Shown: in pieces, positions 34,726-43,793 of the stretch
Layout: every line of letters begins with the position of its first letter
How positions within the stretch are numbered: position 1 is the first letter of the stretch
NCBI GenBank assembly: GCA_021783515.1
Contig: JAJXTV010000004.1
Span: forward strand, 58,253-122,252
Length of the DNA stretch: 64,000 nucleotides
Direction: 5' to 3'
Source of the DNA: Nitrospirota bacterium
Lineage (GTDB): Bacteria > Nitrospirota > Thermodesulfovibrionia > Thermodesulfovibrionales > UBA6898
The notes under the pieces: model-generated
What the model was told of the DNA's origin: nothing
Seen by the model: only the letters and a program-made list of their open reading frames with translations
Databases searched by the model: none
Translations under genes and position numbers: made by a program

Positions 34726-36174
34726 TTGACCTGTCGAACCGCGATCCATATACTACCTCACACGACGATGATAGCGGTCTCTTACCTTAAGAAAGCCCTT
34801 CAGAGACGGTACGACGCCGCAGCCGGACTGGCTCTATTGCTGATCGTATCGGCCTCGAAGGCCGCGATCCTGAATCTTCCCTACAACTGGGACGAGATGG
34901 GCGCATACATGACACCCGCTCACTGGCTTGCGCAGGGAAGCCTTCTCAGGGCCTTTCCGGGGTTTCATCCTCCTTATATGTTTTTCGGCCATCCCCCTGC
35001 CCTCTATGTGTCCGTCGCGCTTCTGTTCAAGCTCTTTGGGGAACAAATTTGGATTGCCCATGCCTTCATCATCTGCGTCTCGTTCCTGGGGGTATATTTC
35101 ACCTATCTGCTGGCCGCTTGCCTCTCCAATCGGACAACCGGATTCCTTGCCTCACTTTTCCTCTTTTTTTCGCCCCTCTATTTTGCGCAGTCCGGCATGG
35201 TCCAGGGGGACATTGTCATCACAGCGCTCGGGGTCATCTGCGTCTATTGCTTTTTCCGGGAGAAATACGCCGCCTATCTCCTCTGCGGGATGCTTCTCGT
35301 GATGACCAAGGAGTCGGGGGCGGCGGTCATCCTTTCCATCGCCGTCTATGCGTGGCTCGACAGGAAGAAAGATCAGGACGGGACGATGGCGGCGTTGCTA
35401 TATTCCGCTCCGCTCCTTCTGCTCGGCCTCTTTTTTCTCTGGCAGAAGATCGAGACGGGCATGTTTCTGCCGAATCAGTATTTCGGGGCCAACCGTTTCT
35501 TTACCATCACCGGAAGGAGTCTGACATGGGCGTTCGTCAGGCAGGGCAGGATTATTATGACGCTGTTGATTATTGCCGCGTTCCTCCTGCGGAAGCGGGC
35601 ATGGAAAGAGGAATTCACTCTCTTCCTGCTCATCTTCCTGTCTGTCGCAGGCACGTATTCCTTCATCTACTGCACGGCCCGCTACGTCCTGCCGGTCTTC
35701 CCCTTTTATTTCATCCTCGGCGCGTATGCGGTCTCCCTCTTATTCGGGAATTCGAAGCGGCTCATTGCGGCCTGCGCAGGCATCATCGGCCTCTTTGCCG
35801 CCCTGCAGTACGGCGCCGGGACCGGGAGTCACGGCGGCTACGAAGAGGACATGCAGTATGTGGACGTGGTCCTGAACCACAAGGCAGTCTGCGCTTACGT
35901 GGAAAAGACCTTCCCGGGGAAATCCGTCCTGGCCGAATGGCCCCTGAATGAGGCGATGCGTCATCCCTTTCTCGGGTATGTAATCAGGCCGCTGAAGGTC
36001 GTAGCGGCCGGCAAGCCGTACGACGTAGTCGTATTCACCCGTCAGGGGAGCCCCGACAACGACGCATTAGCGACATTGAAGAATCTTCATTCTGAAAAAG
36101 TTTTCGAGCGAAACGGCAAGTATGCCGAGGTCTTTCTGGCAAATTCCGCTGCAGCGCTCCATGAGGAGAAGTAA
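34726..36174 (+). CDS. GT39-like dolichyl-phosphate-mannose-type glycosyltransferase
   Basis: A membrane glycosyltransferase of the PMT/ArnT superfamily, up to 482 residues with about ten TM helices. The luminal motif NWDEMGAYMTPA carries the catalytic Asp-Glu typical of GT39/GT83; HPPALYVSVALLFKLFG follows. It transfers a sugar from a polyprenyl phosphate donor to a protein or lipid acceptor. The TTG at 34726 has a GGGGG site 7 bases upstream; an ATG 14 codons later (34768) is the alternative start. Repeat copy B follows the stop by 24 bases. Confidence 0.82.
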   Translation: MTCRTAIHILPHTTMIAVSYLKKALQRRYDAAAGLALLLIVSASKAAILNLPYNWDEMGAYMTPAHWLAQGSLLRAFPGFHPPYMFFGHPPALYVSVALLFKLFGEQIWIAHAFIICVSFLGVYFTYLLAACLSNRTTGFLASLFLFFSPLYFAQSGMVQGDIVITALGVICVYCFFREKYAAYLLCGMLLVMTKESGAAVILSIAVYAWLDRKKDQDGTMAALLYSAPLLLLGLFFLWQKIETGMFLPNQYFGANRFFTITGRSLTWAFVRQGRIIMTLLIIAAFLLRKRAWKEEFTLFLLIFLSVAGTYSFIYCTARYVLPVFPFYFILGAYAVSLLFGNSKRLIAACAGIIGLFAALQYGAGTGSHGGYEEDMQYVDVVLNHKAVCAYVEKTFPGKSVLAEWPLNEAMRHPFLGYVIRPLKVVAAGKPYDVVVFTRQGSPDNDALATLKNLHSEKVFERNGKYAEVFLANSAAALHEEK

Positions 36175-36198
36175 CCGGCCCGGCCCGTTACGAATCTT

Positions 36199-36416
36199 AC
36201 CTCTCCCGCTGCATAAATATCGTCACGGAGGCGAGGAGGGCGGCCCCAAAAGCCTTTCGTCGCAATTCCTTCGCGCATCGGAAGCAACATCCAAAGACCC
36301 TGGCCGGGACATACCTTTTCGTGAAGTCCTGCATTTCCGCCGCCATGCCCTGTCAAATCCTTCGCATCAGAAAGAATGTGAGGGACGCTCTCCCCGCCGG
36401 CATGCAGCGTTAGGGG
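36199..36416 (+). repeat. Dispersed ~220-bp element, copy B
   Basis: Begins CTCTCCCGCTGCATAAATAT and ends GGCATGCAGCGTTAGGGG. Most positions match copy A read in reverse, including internal blocks such as CGTCACGGAGGCG, GCGCATCGGAAGC, TTTTCGTGAAGTC and TGAGGGACGCTC. The terminal CGCTGCAT/ATGCAGCG is a perfect 8-bp inverted repeat. It sits between convergent genes, and its end supplies the CCC-TAA that terminates the oxidoreductase gene. Confidence 0.82.
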
Positions 36417-37534
36417 TCCTTCTCCGCCTTCTTCCTTTCCTTAGCTTCGACCACGCAATAGATGCCCCCTTCCTTCAGTCCCGGCCTGAAGCATTTGTTG
36501 CAAGAGATGCATTTCGCCCTTGAAGTGTCTCCTTCCCGCCAGCGCCGGACAAGGTTCGGCTCGCGGATGAAGGGCCGGGCCATCGAGATATAATCCATGC
36601 CATCGCGTCCGACCGCATCCTCCGCAATATCGTAGCTCCTGAACCCTCCCACCACCATGACCGGACATTTAACCGCAGCCCTGATCTTCCTTGCCAGATC
36701 GAGATTGTACGCCTCTTTTCCGGGTCCGTCTATTTTAGTCCGTACAGGGCTTTTGTCCCCCGAGGCAGACGTGCCGCCGCTCACTTCTATCGCATCGATT
36801 CCCTCGCCGTCGAGAACCCGCGCGGCGAAAACAGCATCGTCGGCAGAAAGACCTCCCTCGACGAAATCCGCGCCGTTGAGCTTGACCATCACGGGGAAAT
36901 CCCGGCCTGCCGTCTCACGCACCCGCCGGTAGACCTCCATCAGAAAGCGGCAGCGGTTCTCCGCGCTTCCGCCGTATGCGTCTGTGCGCCTGTTGGTGAG
37001 GGGCGAGAGGAACTGGTTGATCAGGTAGCCATGCGCGCCGTGAAGCTGGACCGCGTCGAACCCCGCGGCCTTCGCCCTCCCTGCGGCGTCTCCGAATGCC
37101 TGAACGAGCTCCTTTATATCCTTTCCCGACATCTCCTGCGGGATCCCGGGAAACTGATCGACCTGAACTGAAGAGGGGGCAAGAGGACGTCTGCCCGCAT
37201 TCGCCGAATCAGTCTGCCCCCCGGCATGCACCAGCTGGATGCAGATCCTGCCGCCTTCCCCATGGGCCGCCCGTGTAAGAGATTTCATTTCAGGCAGAAA
37301 GTCATCGGTATGGATACCCATCTTACCCGGCAACTGTTTGCCGTCCGGCCTGACAAAGGCATATCCGGTGATGATAAGGCCCACCCCTCCCCCGGCCAGG
37401 TCCCGATAACACCCCGTCAGCCTGTCCGTCGGCCGGCCGTCCGCCTCGCACATCCCCTCCCATGTTGCGGAACGCACAAGACGGTTCTTCAGCTCCATGC
37501 CGTTTATCGTGGTACGGTCGAACAATGTCTTCAT
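36410..37534 (-). CDS. Old yellow enzyme-family NADH:flavin oxidoreductase with 4Fe-4S motif
   Basis: A 374-residue FMN TIM-barrel enoate reductase. Family motifs are KNRLVRSAT near the start, LVHAGGQ, GFDAVQLHGAHGYLINQFLSP and NRCRFLMEV. Near the C-terminus CISCNKC-x11-C matches the 4Fe-4S site of the 2,4-dienoyl-CoA reductase/trimethylamine dehydrogenase branch, but the usual C-terminal FAD/NAD domain is absent, so electrons must come from another protein. The ATG at 37534 has a GGAGG site; the longer open frame upstream lacks one. The stop codon lies in repeat copy B. Confidence 0.9.
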   Translation of the reverse strand: MKTLFDRTTINGMELKNRLVRSATWEGMCEADGRPTDRLTGCYRDLAGGGVGLIITGYAFVRPDGKQLPGKMGIHTDDFLPEMKSLTRAAHGEGGRICIQLVHAGGQTDSANAGRRPLAPSSVQVDQFPGIPQEMSGKDIKELVQAFGDAAGRAKAAGFDAVQLHGAHGYLINQFLSPLTNRRTDAYGGSAENRCRFLMEVYRRVRETAGRDFPVMVKLNGADFVEGGLSADDAVFAARVLDGEGIDAIEVSGGTSASGDKSPVRTKIDGPGKEAYNLDLARKIRAAVKCPVMVVGGFRSYDIAEDAVGRDGMDYISMARPFIREPNLVRRWREGDTSRAKCISCNKCFRPGLKEGGIYCVVEAKERKKAEKDP

Positions 37535-37758
37535 GGCCTTCCTCCCGTATCCTTTTTCACATCTATACATAGCGTACCACTTTACCGCATGGAAGGAGAA
37601 GATCGCGGGGAACAAATCTGTTGACAAGGCCATTTATTGATGATATAAGGTAGATAACGAAAATACCTACAATCCCTTCGAAGACTTTCTTTCGAAGTCC
37701 ACCATAGATCAGCGGCCGCGAAAAGAGCAAGGCCGCGAACTTCTCTCTTAACGTGTCA

Positions 37759-37774
37759 GCGGGATGCATCCCGC
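37759..37774. repeat. Perfect 16-bp palindrome upstream of the lytic transglycosylase
   Basis: GCGGGATGCATCCCGC is fully self-complementary and lies 22 bases before the transglycosylase start codon, just ahead of its ribosome site. It could be an operator or an mRNA hairpin. It contains an in-frame ATG that I consider not to be the start, because the ribosome site GGAGGAGG directs to the ATG at 37797. Confidence 0.5.
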
Positions 37775-37796
37775 GGAAAAACGGAGGAGGCAGATT

Positions 37797-38480
37797 ATGT
37801 GGAAAGAAAAGATCAGCGGATACGCAATCGTCGAATACAGACGCCTTCTGCTCATGAGAGGGGCAATAGCATTCCTTGTGATGTTAGCCGCCCTTCAGGC
37901 CGTCAGGTCGTATACTGGTTATTTCGCCGCGAAGAGCGAGGCCGCGCCCGTCGTAGAGGAAGCGAGGCAGGACGACTCCTCTCTTCAGGGAATGAAAGCC
38001 GCGGTCCTCGACTGGATGAAAAGGAATTCCGAGATGCCCGACGCAATTCTTTCTCAGGTTTATGACGAGGCCTCGGCAAATCCCAATGCCGACCTTCTCC
38101 TTGCCGTCTGCAAAGTCGAGTCGAACTTTAATCCGAACATCAGAAGCGATAAGGACGCACTCGGACTGATGGGAGTCAGGGCAGGCGTATGGCTGGGAGA
38201 ACTCAAAGGAAAGGGGATACTGCAGTCGAGGCGCGACCTGTACCTTGTTCGCAGCAACCTCGCCGCCGGCGCGTACGTGCTGCAGAAGTATCTGCTGAAA
38301 AGAGGGAATCTTGCAGAGGCCCTGAACGACTACGTCGGAGGAGACGCCGACTACACCAAAAGGATCGTGCAGGCACTCGGAGAGATCTACACCGCGAGGA
38401 TGCTTTACGCCGAGAGCCACTCCTCGACCCTGGCGAAAGCCGGTGAAGGCGAAGGAAAAGCACGAACGCCGGAGGGATGA
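37797..38480 (+). CDS. Membrane-anchored lytic transglycosylase (SLT domain)
   Basis: A 227-residue peptidoglycan lyase. A single TM anchor lies at about residues 18-38. The SLT fold runs from about 85 to 205: LAVCKVESNFNPNIRSDKDA contains the catalytic Glu, followed by LGLMGVRAGVW and a late ALNDYVGGDADY in place of the usual ALAAYNAG. The tail is low complexity (KAGEGEGKARTPEG). The start at 37797 is chosen for its strong GGAGGAGG ribosome site. It would act on the periplasmic face of the inner membrane. Confidence 0.88.
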   Translation: MWKEKISGYAIVEYRRLLLMRGAIAFLVMLAALQAVRSYTGYFAAKSEAAPVVEEARQDDSSLQGMKAAVLDWMKRNSEMPDAILSQVYDEASANPNADLLLAVCKVESNFNPNIRSDKDALGLMGVRAGVWLGELKGKGILQSRRDLYLVRSNLAAGAYVLQKYLLKRGNLAEALNDYVGGDADYTKRIVQALGEIYTARMLYAESHSSTLAKAGEGEGKARTPEG

Positions 38481-38516
38481 ACCGTATAGACATACGAGGT
38501 CAGGCTTCGCTGCGGG

Positions 38517-41500
38517 TCATTCGAAGTCCGGGCAGACCGCGGAATATATGAGACCGGTAGACCCGTCGATGCTCAGTTCGGAGCCGTCGCGAATCTCCCG
38601 CCCCCCCAGCTTCGCATAGGGATCGCCCCTGTCGTCGAGCCCCATTTCCATCGCCTCGCAGCCGACGACGGCGGTGAGGTCGAACTTTTGCGCAAGGACC
38701 GATGCGTGCGAGGCTACTCCGCCTCCCGCGGTAACGATGCCGTCGACCAGCGGCATAAGCGACACGTCGTCGGTATTTGCCGTCTGCCGTATCAATATGA
38801 CCGGCATGCCGGCCGATTCCCTGAGTTTCCTGATGCGGTCTTTCGACGTCGAGAAGGTGACGATTCCGCTGAGTGCCCCTCCGTGCACCCCGGCCCCCCG
38901 CCCGATCACGCTCGACTGCATTCCGCATACGTCCGAAAACCTCTTCGTAAAGCCCCGGTGAAACTCCATCCGCCGGGTCTGAAGCACATGGATCGTCCGC
39001 CTTCCGTCGGACCGTCTTGTATAGGTGACCTCCACCTCCTGGGGAAGCCCGCCCATCTTCTCTTCGATCCGGGCGGCGGCTGCCGCGTGCAGGCCGAACA
39101 GTTCGGGATCGGTTTCCTCGAGACTCTTTCTGTCACCCACCTCCTGCTCCCGGGAAAGCGGTCTGTTGACAAGCGTGCCGTAGACGAGGTCCCCCCCCGT
39201 CGCCTGTTCCCTCGTATCGCCGTAGACGCCCTTCTCCAGCGTAAACGGGTTCCGCGTATAGAAGACGGAGGCGCCCCCTCCCCTCGCGTTTCCGTACACC
39301 ATTTGCATCAGCGTAACCGAAGTGCCCCAATGGGCGGATATCTCCATCGCTTCCCTGAATCGAAGCGAGCGTTCGAGCCTCCACGAGGCATAGACAGCCT
39401 TCACCGATTCCCTCAGCTGGGCGAAGACATCCCCGGGGACCGAATGTCCTTTCGCCGCCAACTCCTCACGGTAGCCCCGGACGACCGCCTGCATATCCCC
39501 GGAGGAAACAACATCTCTCCGGAATTCGGTGCGGCCCCCCGTCGCCCTCCTGCCTGCGCTTTCGAAGAAATCCATGCCGAGCCCCAGCACCACCGTCCCG
39601 TAATGCTCGAGAAACCTCCGCATCGAATCCCAACCGAGCCATTCGTCCTTCTCCCGTTCGATCAGGGCATGCATCGTCCTGTCATTCATGCCGACATAAA
39701 GGACGGAGGAAAGAATGCCGGGCATCGAGATATACGATCCGCTCCGGACCGACAGGAAAAGCGGGTTTGCATCGTCTCCGAATATTAAGCCGGTTTTTCC
39801 CCCGATCTTTGCGACCGCCTCCCTGAGCGCGGATTCGAAGGCGTCTTCGCCGGCATATCCTCCCCGCGGAGAATCGGCAGAGGCGGGAAAGACGACCGAC
39901 GCCGGGACCCGCAGCCCCCCGGCCCGCAGGCAGACGAGGTTCTTTGCCTTGCCGCCTATTACCGGAGAGAGGTTCATCGCCTGCCGCTCGTTCAGTTCGT
40001 CGAGGAGATAATATCGCCCGCCGATTCCCGCGATCTGTCCGCCCGCCGGGACGACCTGCAGGTCTCCGCCGTGCAAGACACGCAACCTCAACGCCGAAAT
40101 GATCGCGCCGAGGAGACGGTCAAGTTCGAGAAAGCCCGCGACACCGGCCATCATCTCTCTGATGAGGATATCGGCCGCCCTGTCGGAGAAGTCGGCCTTT
40201 CCCCCCTTTCGTCGACCGAGACGCGGCGGCAGAGACTCTTCGGGGAACTGTTCCAGTACCGATATGAGGGGCGCATGAAACGTCCGGTAGAAGGACTCGA
40301 CCATCCAGGTCAGCTCCTTCTGCCAGATCCTGAGCAGGTCGACGATCTGCGCAGCGCGGAGGGCGTTCGTCCGGAGCACCGCAATGATCTCATCAACCTG
40401 GAGGTTCCCGAGGTCCTGAAGCCCGAAGAGCCTCCCTGCGGCCTCCAGTTGCCCGACCCATTCAGAGACGTCTCCCGCACTGGTCGACTTCCCCTTCTCT
40501 TCGATCTCCGCAATCAGCTGCTCGAAGAAGACCCCGAGCCTTTCCTCAAGCCCGAACAGCTCTTTCATCGCGTCGAACTTCTGCTCGTGATACGCTCCCA
40601 TCACCGAGGGAATGCCGAAGGCGATATGACGCTTGAAATAGAAGGACTCTTCGGCATGCGTCTTCTCCCGGGAGGTGATGGTCCCCTTCAGCCGGGCCAT
40701 CCTCTCTACACAGTCTCCCATCGAAGCCGGCCCTTCCCGTCCGGCGGAAGCAGGCCCCCCAGGCGCATATTTGTTTACGACACGCTGATAAATTCTCAGA
40801 AGAAGAACAACCTTGGACTTCAGCTCTTCCGGCGCGGCCGCCTTTTCTGCCGCAGAGCTGATAGCTTCCCCGGGGAGCGTGACGATCTTTTCGACTTGGG
40901 GCCCCCGCCGGTCGAGCACCCCGAGTGAGGTGAGGATCGGGGCCGCAGCGCAGTAGTATCTCTCAAGCAATCCGGCCTCCAGCCGCGCCAGCACCTCCTT
41001 CGGGACCGTATTCTTCAGCGGGCCGGAAGAACCCGTTGCCCACGCCCGTATCACGCTTTCGACGAGTGGCACGTTGTAGTTGCTCGCGTTGACATGCACC
41101 TGTTTTCTCAGGAAATACAGAACCGGATCGTTTCCCCATGAGTCAATCTCGGTCGTATGCTCCCGGATGTCTCCGGTCGCGCCGACCTCGTTGAAAAAAA
41201 CCGGCAGCCTCCGAAGCAGCAAGCGGTGCAGAAAAAAATCGCGGTCCATGCGCGCCGAGTTCAGATATGCCGAGACCTCCCTCTGAAAGAGCCTGTCGTC
41301 CGGGATAAAGACGCCGCTGGCGCAGAGGTTGCAGATGAGGCGGATGAGGACGTCCCGAATACCTGCGCGATCGAGCGCGGCGATCCTGAGGAAACGCGAA
41401 AGCCTTTCGAGATGAAGGGGATCGGCGATCTCCGCCCATGTCTCGCCCGAGAATCCCCTCACCCCGGGCGGCGGGACACGGTATCGCTCAAGCGTCTTCT

Positions 41501-42881
41501 TATACTGCTCAATCAGGCCGTCATCCCCGCAGCCCAATACCGACCCGGCCACCTCGGAGTTCAGTATGATCTCCTCGCCCCTGAACCCGCCCTCGTCGAT
41601 AAGCCCAAGAATCTTCCCGCTCTCTCCTGTCATCCCCTTGGCGAGCAGCGCCTGAAGCAGGTCGGAAAGGTAGGCAGCCGCCTGCTTATATACCGGACCC
41701 GGAAGCGACCTGAACACCGGAAACACGCCGGACAAAACGTCCGCAAGGACCGGGGCGACCTCTTCGACACGTCTTCCGACGACCCGGAAAAACGTTCTCA
41801 CCATCTCCGCACTGTCGATGATCAGGGGTTCGATTTCTTCGAGCAGGCCGAAGACCGATTTATAATCTCCGGCCGATGCCGAGTCACCGGCCCTGCGGAC
41901 CGTCTCGAGAATCTCCGCCTTCCTCTTCGGTCCGAACCGGTCGAGGACCGCCGTTTCCTCCGTCGGGAGGAATCTGCCGAGGACTTCCCGCACGGCAGCC
42001 GGGATGGAAGGGATGCCTTCCGCCTTCTTTCGGAGAGAAGAAAGGACGTCCCTCAAAGGGGCGACGATATCACTCTCCGGAAATCTGCCGCGGATGCCCG
42101 AAAGGACCGCGGCCGCCCGCCTGGCCCGGAGCGACCAGTCGATTCCCGACTCCCGCATTGCGCCAAGCCAGACGGCGGCGACGTCCCCGGCCCGCCCTGC
42201 GGCTTTTTCGTTTTCCAAGACGAGTTCAAGCATGGAGAGAACGTTTTCTGCGGCCTTTTCCTTCTCCCCCGGACCGGCCTTCTCAGCCGAAAGAAAGGCG
42301 TACCGCACCAATGCGTCAGACCATGCGTAAAACGAATCCCTGTCGAACCAGAAAAGGTCCTGTGCAAAGCTGCCGATTTCGTCCGAAAATCTTCCCCAGT
42401 CCTTCTTGGTCGAGAGGACACGCGAGATGATATGCTCGCCCTTTTTCATCAGTCCGGGCCGCCCCCGCAGGCGGCCGATAAGGGCCCCGAAGTGAAGCCC
42501 CTTCACCTCCTCCGACAGTTCGAGTGCGGAAATGAACAGATTATCGGCCTTCGCCTTCCGCAGGAGAAAAGTCCCTATATGCCGACCCCTTTGCATGATG
42601 TCGATCTGGAGGTTAGTCGAATCCCTCACGACGCCGCTCTCCGCCTTCAGCTCGAAATAACCCCGCCGAAGTCCGGTCCGCGAGAGCTCGATCCCCTCAT
42701 GCGTGAGCACCGCGTCGTATTCTCCCTCGGGCATCGCAATGACCGTTCCCTTCAGGCCCGAGACGCCGTCCTTGTCCAGGATGCAGAAATCCCGTACGAC
42801 AAGCGAGGTGATGGTGCCTTTGTACGCGGTAGCAAGGGTGCCGATCAGATACTCGAGGCTGCAGATTTCCCGCTCGGTCAT
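38517..42881 (-). CDS. Giant PEP-synthase-like protein (PPDK ATP-binding and phosphohistidine domains) with large unknown N-terminus
   Basis: A 1454-residue protein. About 960 N-terminal residues are mostly helical and match no family I recognise. From about 970 comes a PPDK/PEP-synthase ATP-binding domain (LSPVIGGKAKNLVCLRAGGL, then SVRSGSYISMPGILSSVLYVG). Near the C-terminus is the mobile phosphohistidine domain, VTAGGGVASHASVLAQ, with probable catalytic His1392. The PEP/pyruvate-binding TIM barrel is missing, so the enzyme cannot be a normal PEP synthase; rifampicin phosphotransferase- or glucan water dikinase-like phosphate transfer to another acceptor is possible. It follows ctaB by 15 bases. 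Confidence 0.85.
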   Translation of the reverse strand: MTEREICSLEYLIGTLATAYKGTITSLVVRDFCILDKDGVSGLKGTVIAMPEGEYDAVLTHEGIELSRTGLRRGYFELKAESGVVRDSTNLQIDIMQRGRHIGTFLLRKAKADNLFISALELSEEVKGLHFGALIGRLRGRPGLMKKGEHIISRVLSTKKDWGRFSDEIGSFAQDLFWFDRDSFYAWSDALVRYAFLSAEKAGPGEKEKAAENVLSMLELVLENEKAAGRAGDVAAVWLGAMRESGIDWSLRARRAAAVLSGIRGRFPESDIVAPLRDVLSSLRKKAEGIPSIPAAVREVLGRFLPTEETAVLDRFGPKRKAEILETVRRAGDSASAGDYKSVFGLLEEIEPLIIDSAEMVRTFFRVVGRRVEEVAPVLADVLSGVFPVFRSLPGPVYKQAAAYLSDLLQALLAKGMTGESGKILGLIDEGGFRGEEIILNSEVAGSVLGCGDDGLIEQYKKTLERYRVPPPGVRGFSGETWAEIADPLHLERLSRFLRIAALDRAGIRDVLIRLICNLCASGVFIPDDRLFQREVSAYLNSARMDRDFFLHRLLLRRLPVFFNEVGATGDIREHTTEIDSWGNDPVLYFLRKQVHVNASNYNVPLVESVIRAWATGSSGPLKNTVPKEVLARLEAGLLERYYCAAAPILTSLGVLDRRGPQVEKIVTLPGEAISSAAEKAAAPEELKSKVVLLLRIYQRVVNKYAPGGPASAGREGPASMGDCVERMARLKGTITSREKTHAEESFYFKRHIAFGIPSVMGAYHEQKFDAMKELFGLEERLGVFFEQLIAEIEEKGKSTSAGDVSEWVGQLEAAGRLFGLQDLGNLQVDEIIAVLRTNALRAAQIVDLLRIWQKELTWMVESFYRTFHAPLISVLEQFPEESLPPRLGRRKGGKADFSDRAADILIREMMAGVAGFLELDRLLGAIISALRLRVLHGGDLQVVPAGGQIAGIGGRYYLLDELNERQAMNLSPVIGGKAKNLVCLRAGGLRVPASVVFPASADSPRGGYAGEDAFESALREAVAKIGGKTGLIFGDDANPLFLSVRSGSYISMPGILSSVLYVGMNDRTMHALIEREKDEWLGWDSMRRFLEHYGTVVLGLGMDFFESAGRRATGGRTEFRRDVVSSGDMQAVVRGYREELAAKGHSVPGDVFAQLRESVKAVYASWRLERSLRFREAMEISAHWGTSVTLMQMVYGNARGGGASVFYTRNPFTLEKGVYGDTREQATGGDLVYGTLVNRPLSREQEVGDRKSLEETDPELFGLHAAAAARIEEKMGGLPQEVEVTYTRRSDGRRTIHVLQTRRMEFHRGFTKRFSDVCGMQSSVIGRGAGVHGGALSGIVTFSTSKDRIRKLRESAGMPVILIRQTANTDDVSLMPLVDGIVTAGGGVASHASVLAQKFDLTAVVGCEAMEMGLDDRGDPYAKLGGREIRDGSELSIDGSTGLIYSAVCPDFE

Positions 42882-42896
42882 CGTTACCCCGGGAAT

Positions 42897-43793
42897 CTAT
42901 AGGGTGACATTGCGCACCAGGCCGTCTATGGACATGAGGGCCATCACGATAAGCGCGAAGACATTGATCCGGCGAAATGCAGGGGCGTATTCCTGCCGCC
43001 CGTTCCGCAAGAGGCCGGCGGCGCTCCAGATCAGCCAGACCGCAGAGGTACAGAGAGCGGCATTCACGACAGGGCTTTTCGTAATCCCTTCCATTGCGAC
43101 CAGCAAAACGCTCGCCGCGGCGGCGACCGTCCAGACGAAGATAATTCTGACGAGTTGAGACATCCCCACTATGCCGGTCAAAGAGGGGAGACCGGCGGCC
43201 TCGTACTCCGGCCCCCGCTCAAGAAGGAGCAGCCAGAAATGAGGGGTCTGCCACATAAAGAAAAAGAAGCAGAGGAACGCGAGCCGGGGATCGCCCGGCG
43301 TGCCGCCCGCCGCAACCCAGCCGATAGCCGGGGGCAGCGCCCCGACGATCGCGCCCGGCAACGCCGCAAAGGCGGTCTTCCTCTTCAGAAGCGTATAGGC
43401 GCCGTTATACCAGAGCAGCGCCAACAGACCCAGAAGCATCGGAGCGGCGGATCCCCCCGACATCCGCAGGATGAGAAGACCCGGGATTACCAGCGAAAGG
43501 GAAAAAGAAACGGCCCTTTTGGGAGAGATCCTGCCGGAAGGCAGGGGCCGGTTCCTCGTCCGCCGCATGAGCGCGTCCGTCCCCCGTTCCTGATAGTGGT
43601 TCATGGCGGATGCGCCGCAGGCCAGAAAGAAGACCCCCATGGCGACGGCCGCCGTTTCCGTGCCGATGCCGCCCCGTGAGAGCACAAAACCGACGGCGGC
43701 CGAAAGGGCCGAGAGCGCCGAGATCTTCGGCTTACAGAGCTCCCAATACGGTCCGACCCTAGTCATGCGCCGCATGGCCGTTTCGCCGCGCAT
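42897..43793 (-). CDS. ctaB: Protoheme IX farnesyltransferase (heme O synthase)
   Basis: A UbiA-family membrane prenyltransferase that farnesylates heme b for heme-copper oxidases. Motifs: NHYQERGTDALMRRTRNRPL (first Asp-rich loop, here N-x3-E-x2-D-x3-R), YNGAYTLLKRKT and LPGAIVGALPPAIGW; seven to nine TM helices are visible. Start choice is uncertain: ATG 43793 has an AGGA site at good spacing, while in-frame ATGs occur at 43802, 43775 and 43766. All but the last overlap the coxB 3' end substantially. Confidence 0.93.
   Translation of the reverse strand: MRGETAMRRMTRVGPYWELCKPKISALSALSAAVGFVLSRGGIGTETAAVAMGVFFLACGASAMNHYQERGTDALMRRTRNRPLPSGRISPKRAVSFSLSLVIPGLLILRMSGGSAAPMLLGLLALLWYNGAYTLLKRKTAFAALPGAIVGALPPAIGWVAAGGTPGDPRLAFLCFFFFMWQTPHFWLLLLERGPEYEAAGLPSLTGIVGMSQLVRIIFVWTVAAAASVLLVAMEGITKSPVVNAALCTSAVWLIWSAAGLLRNGRQEYAPAFRRINVFALIVMALMSIDGLVRNVTL

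Noticed and set aside
37563..37769. A 68-residue minus-strand protein starting in the 16-bp palindrome
   Set aside because: No ribosome site and no family resemblance; it lies wholly in the promoter region between the oxidoreductase and transglycosylase genes.
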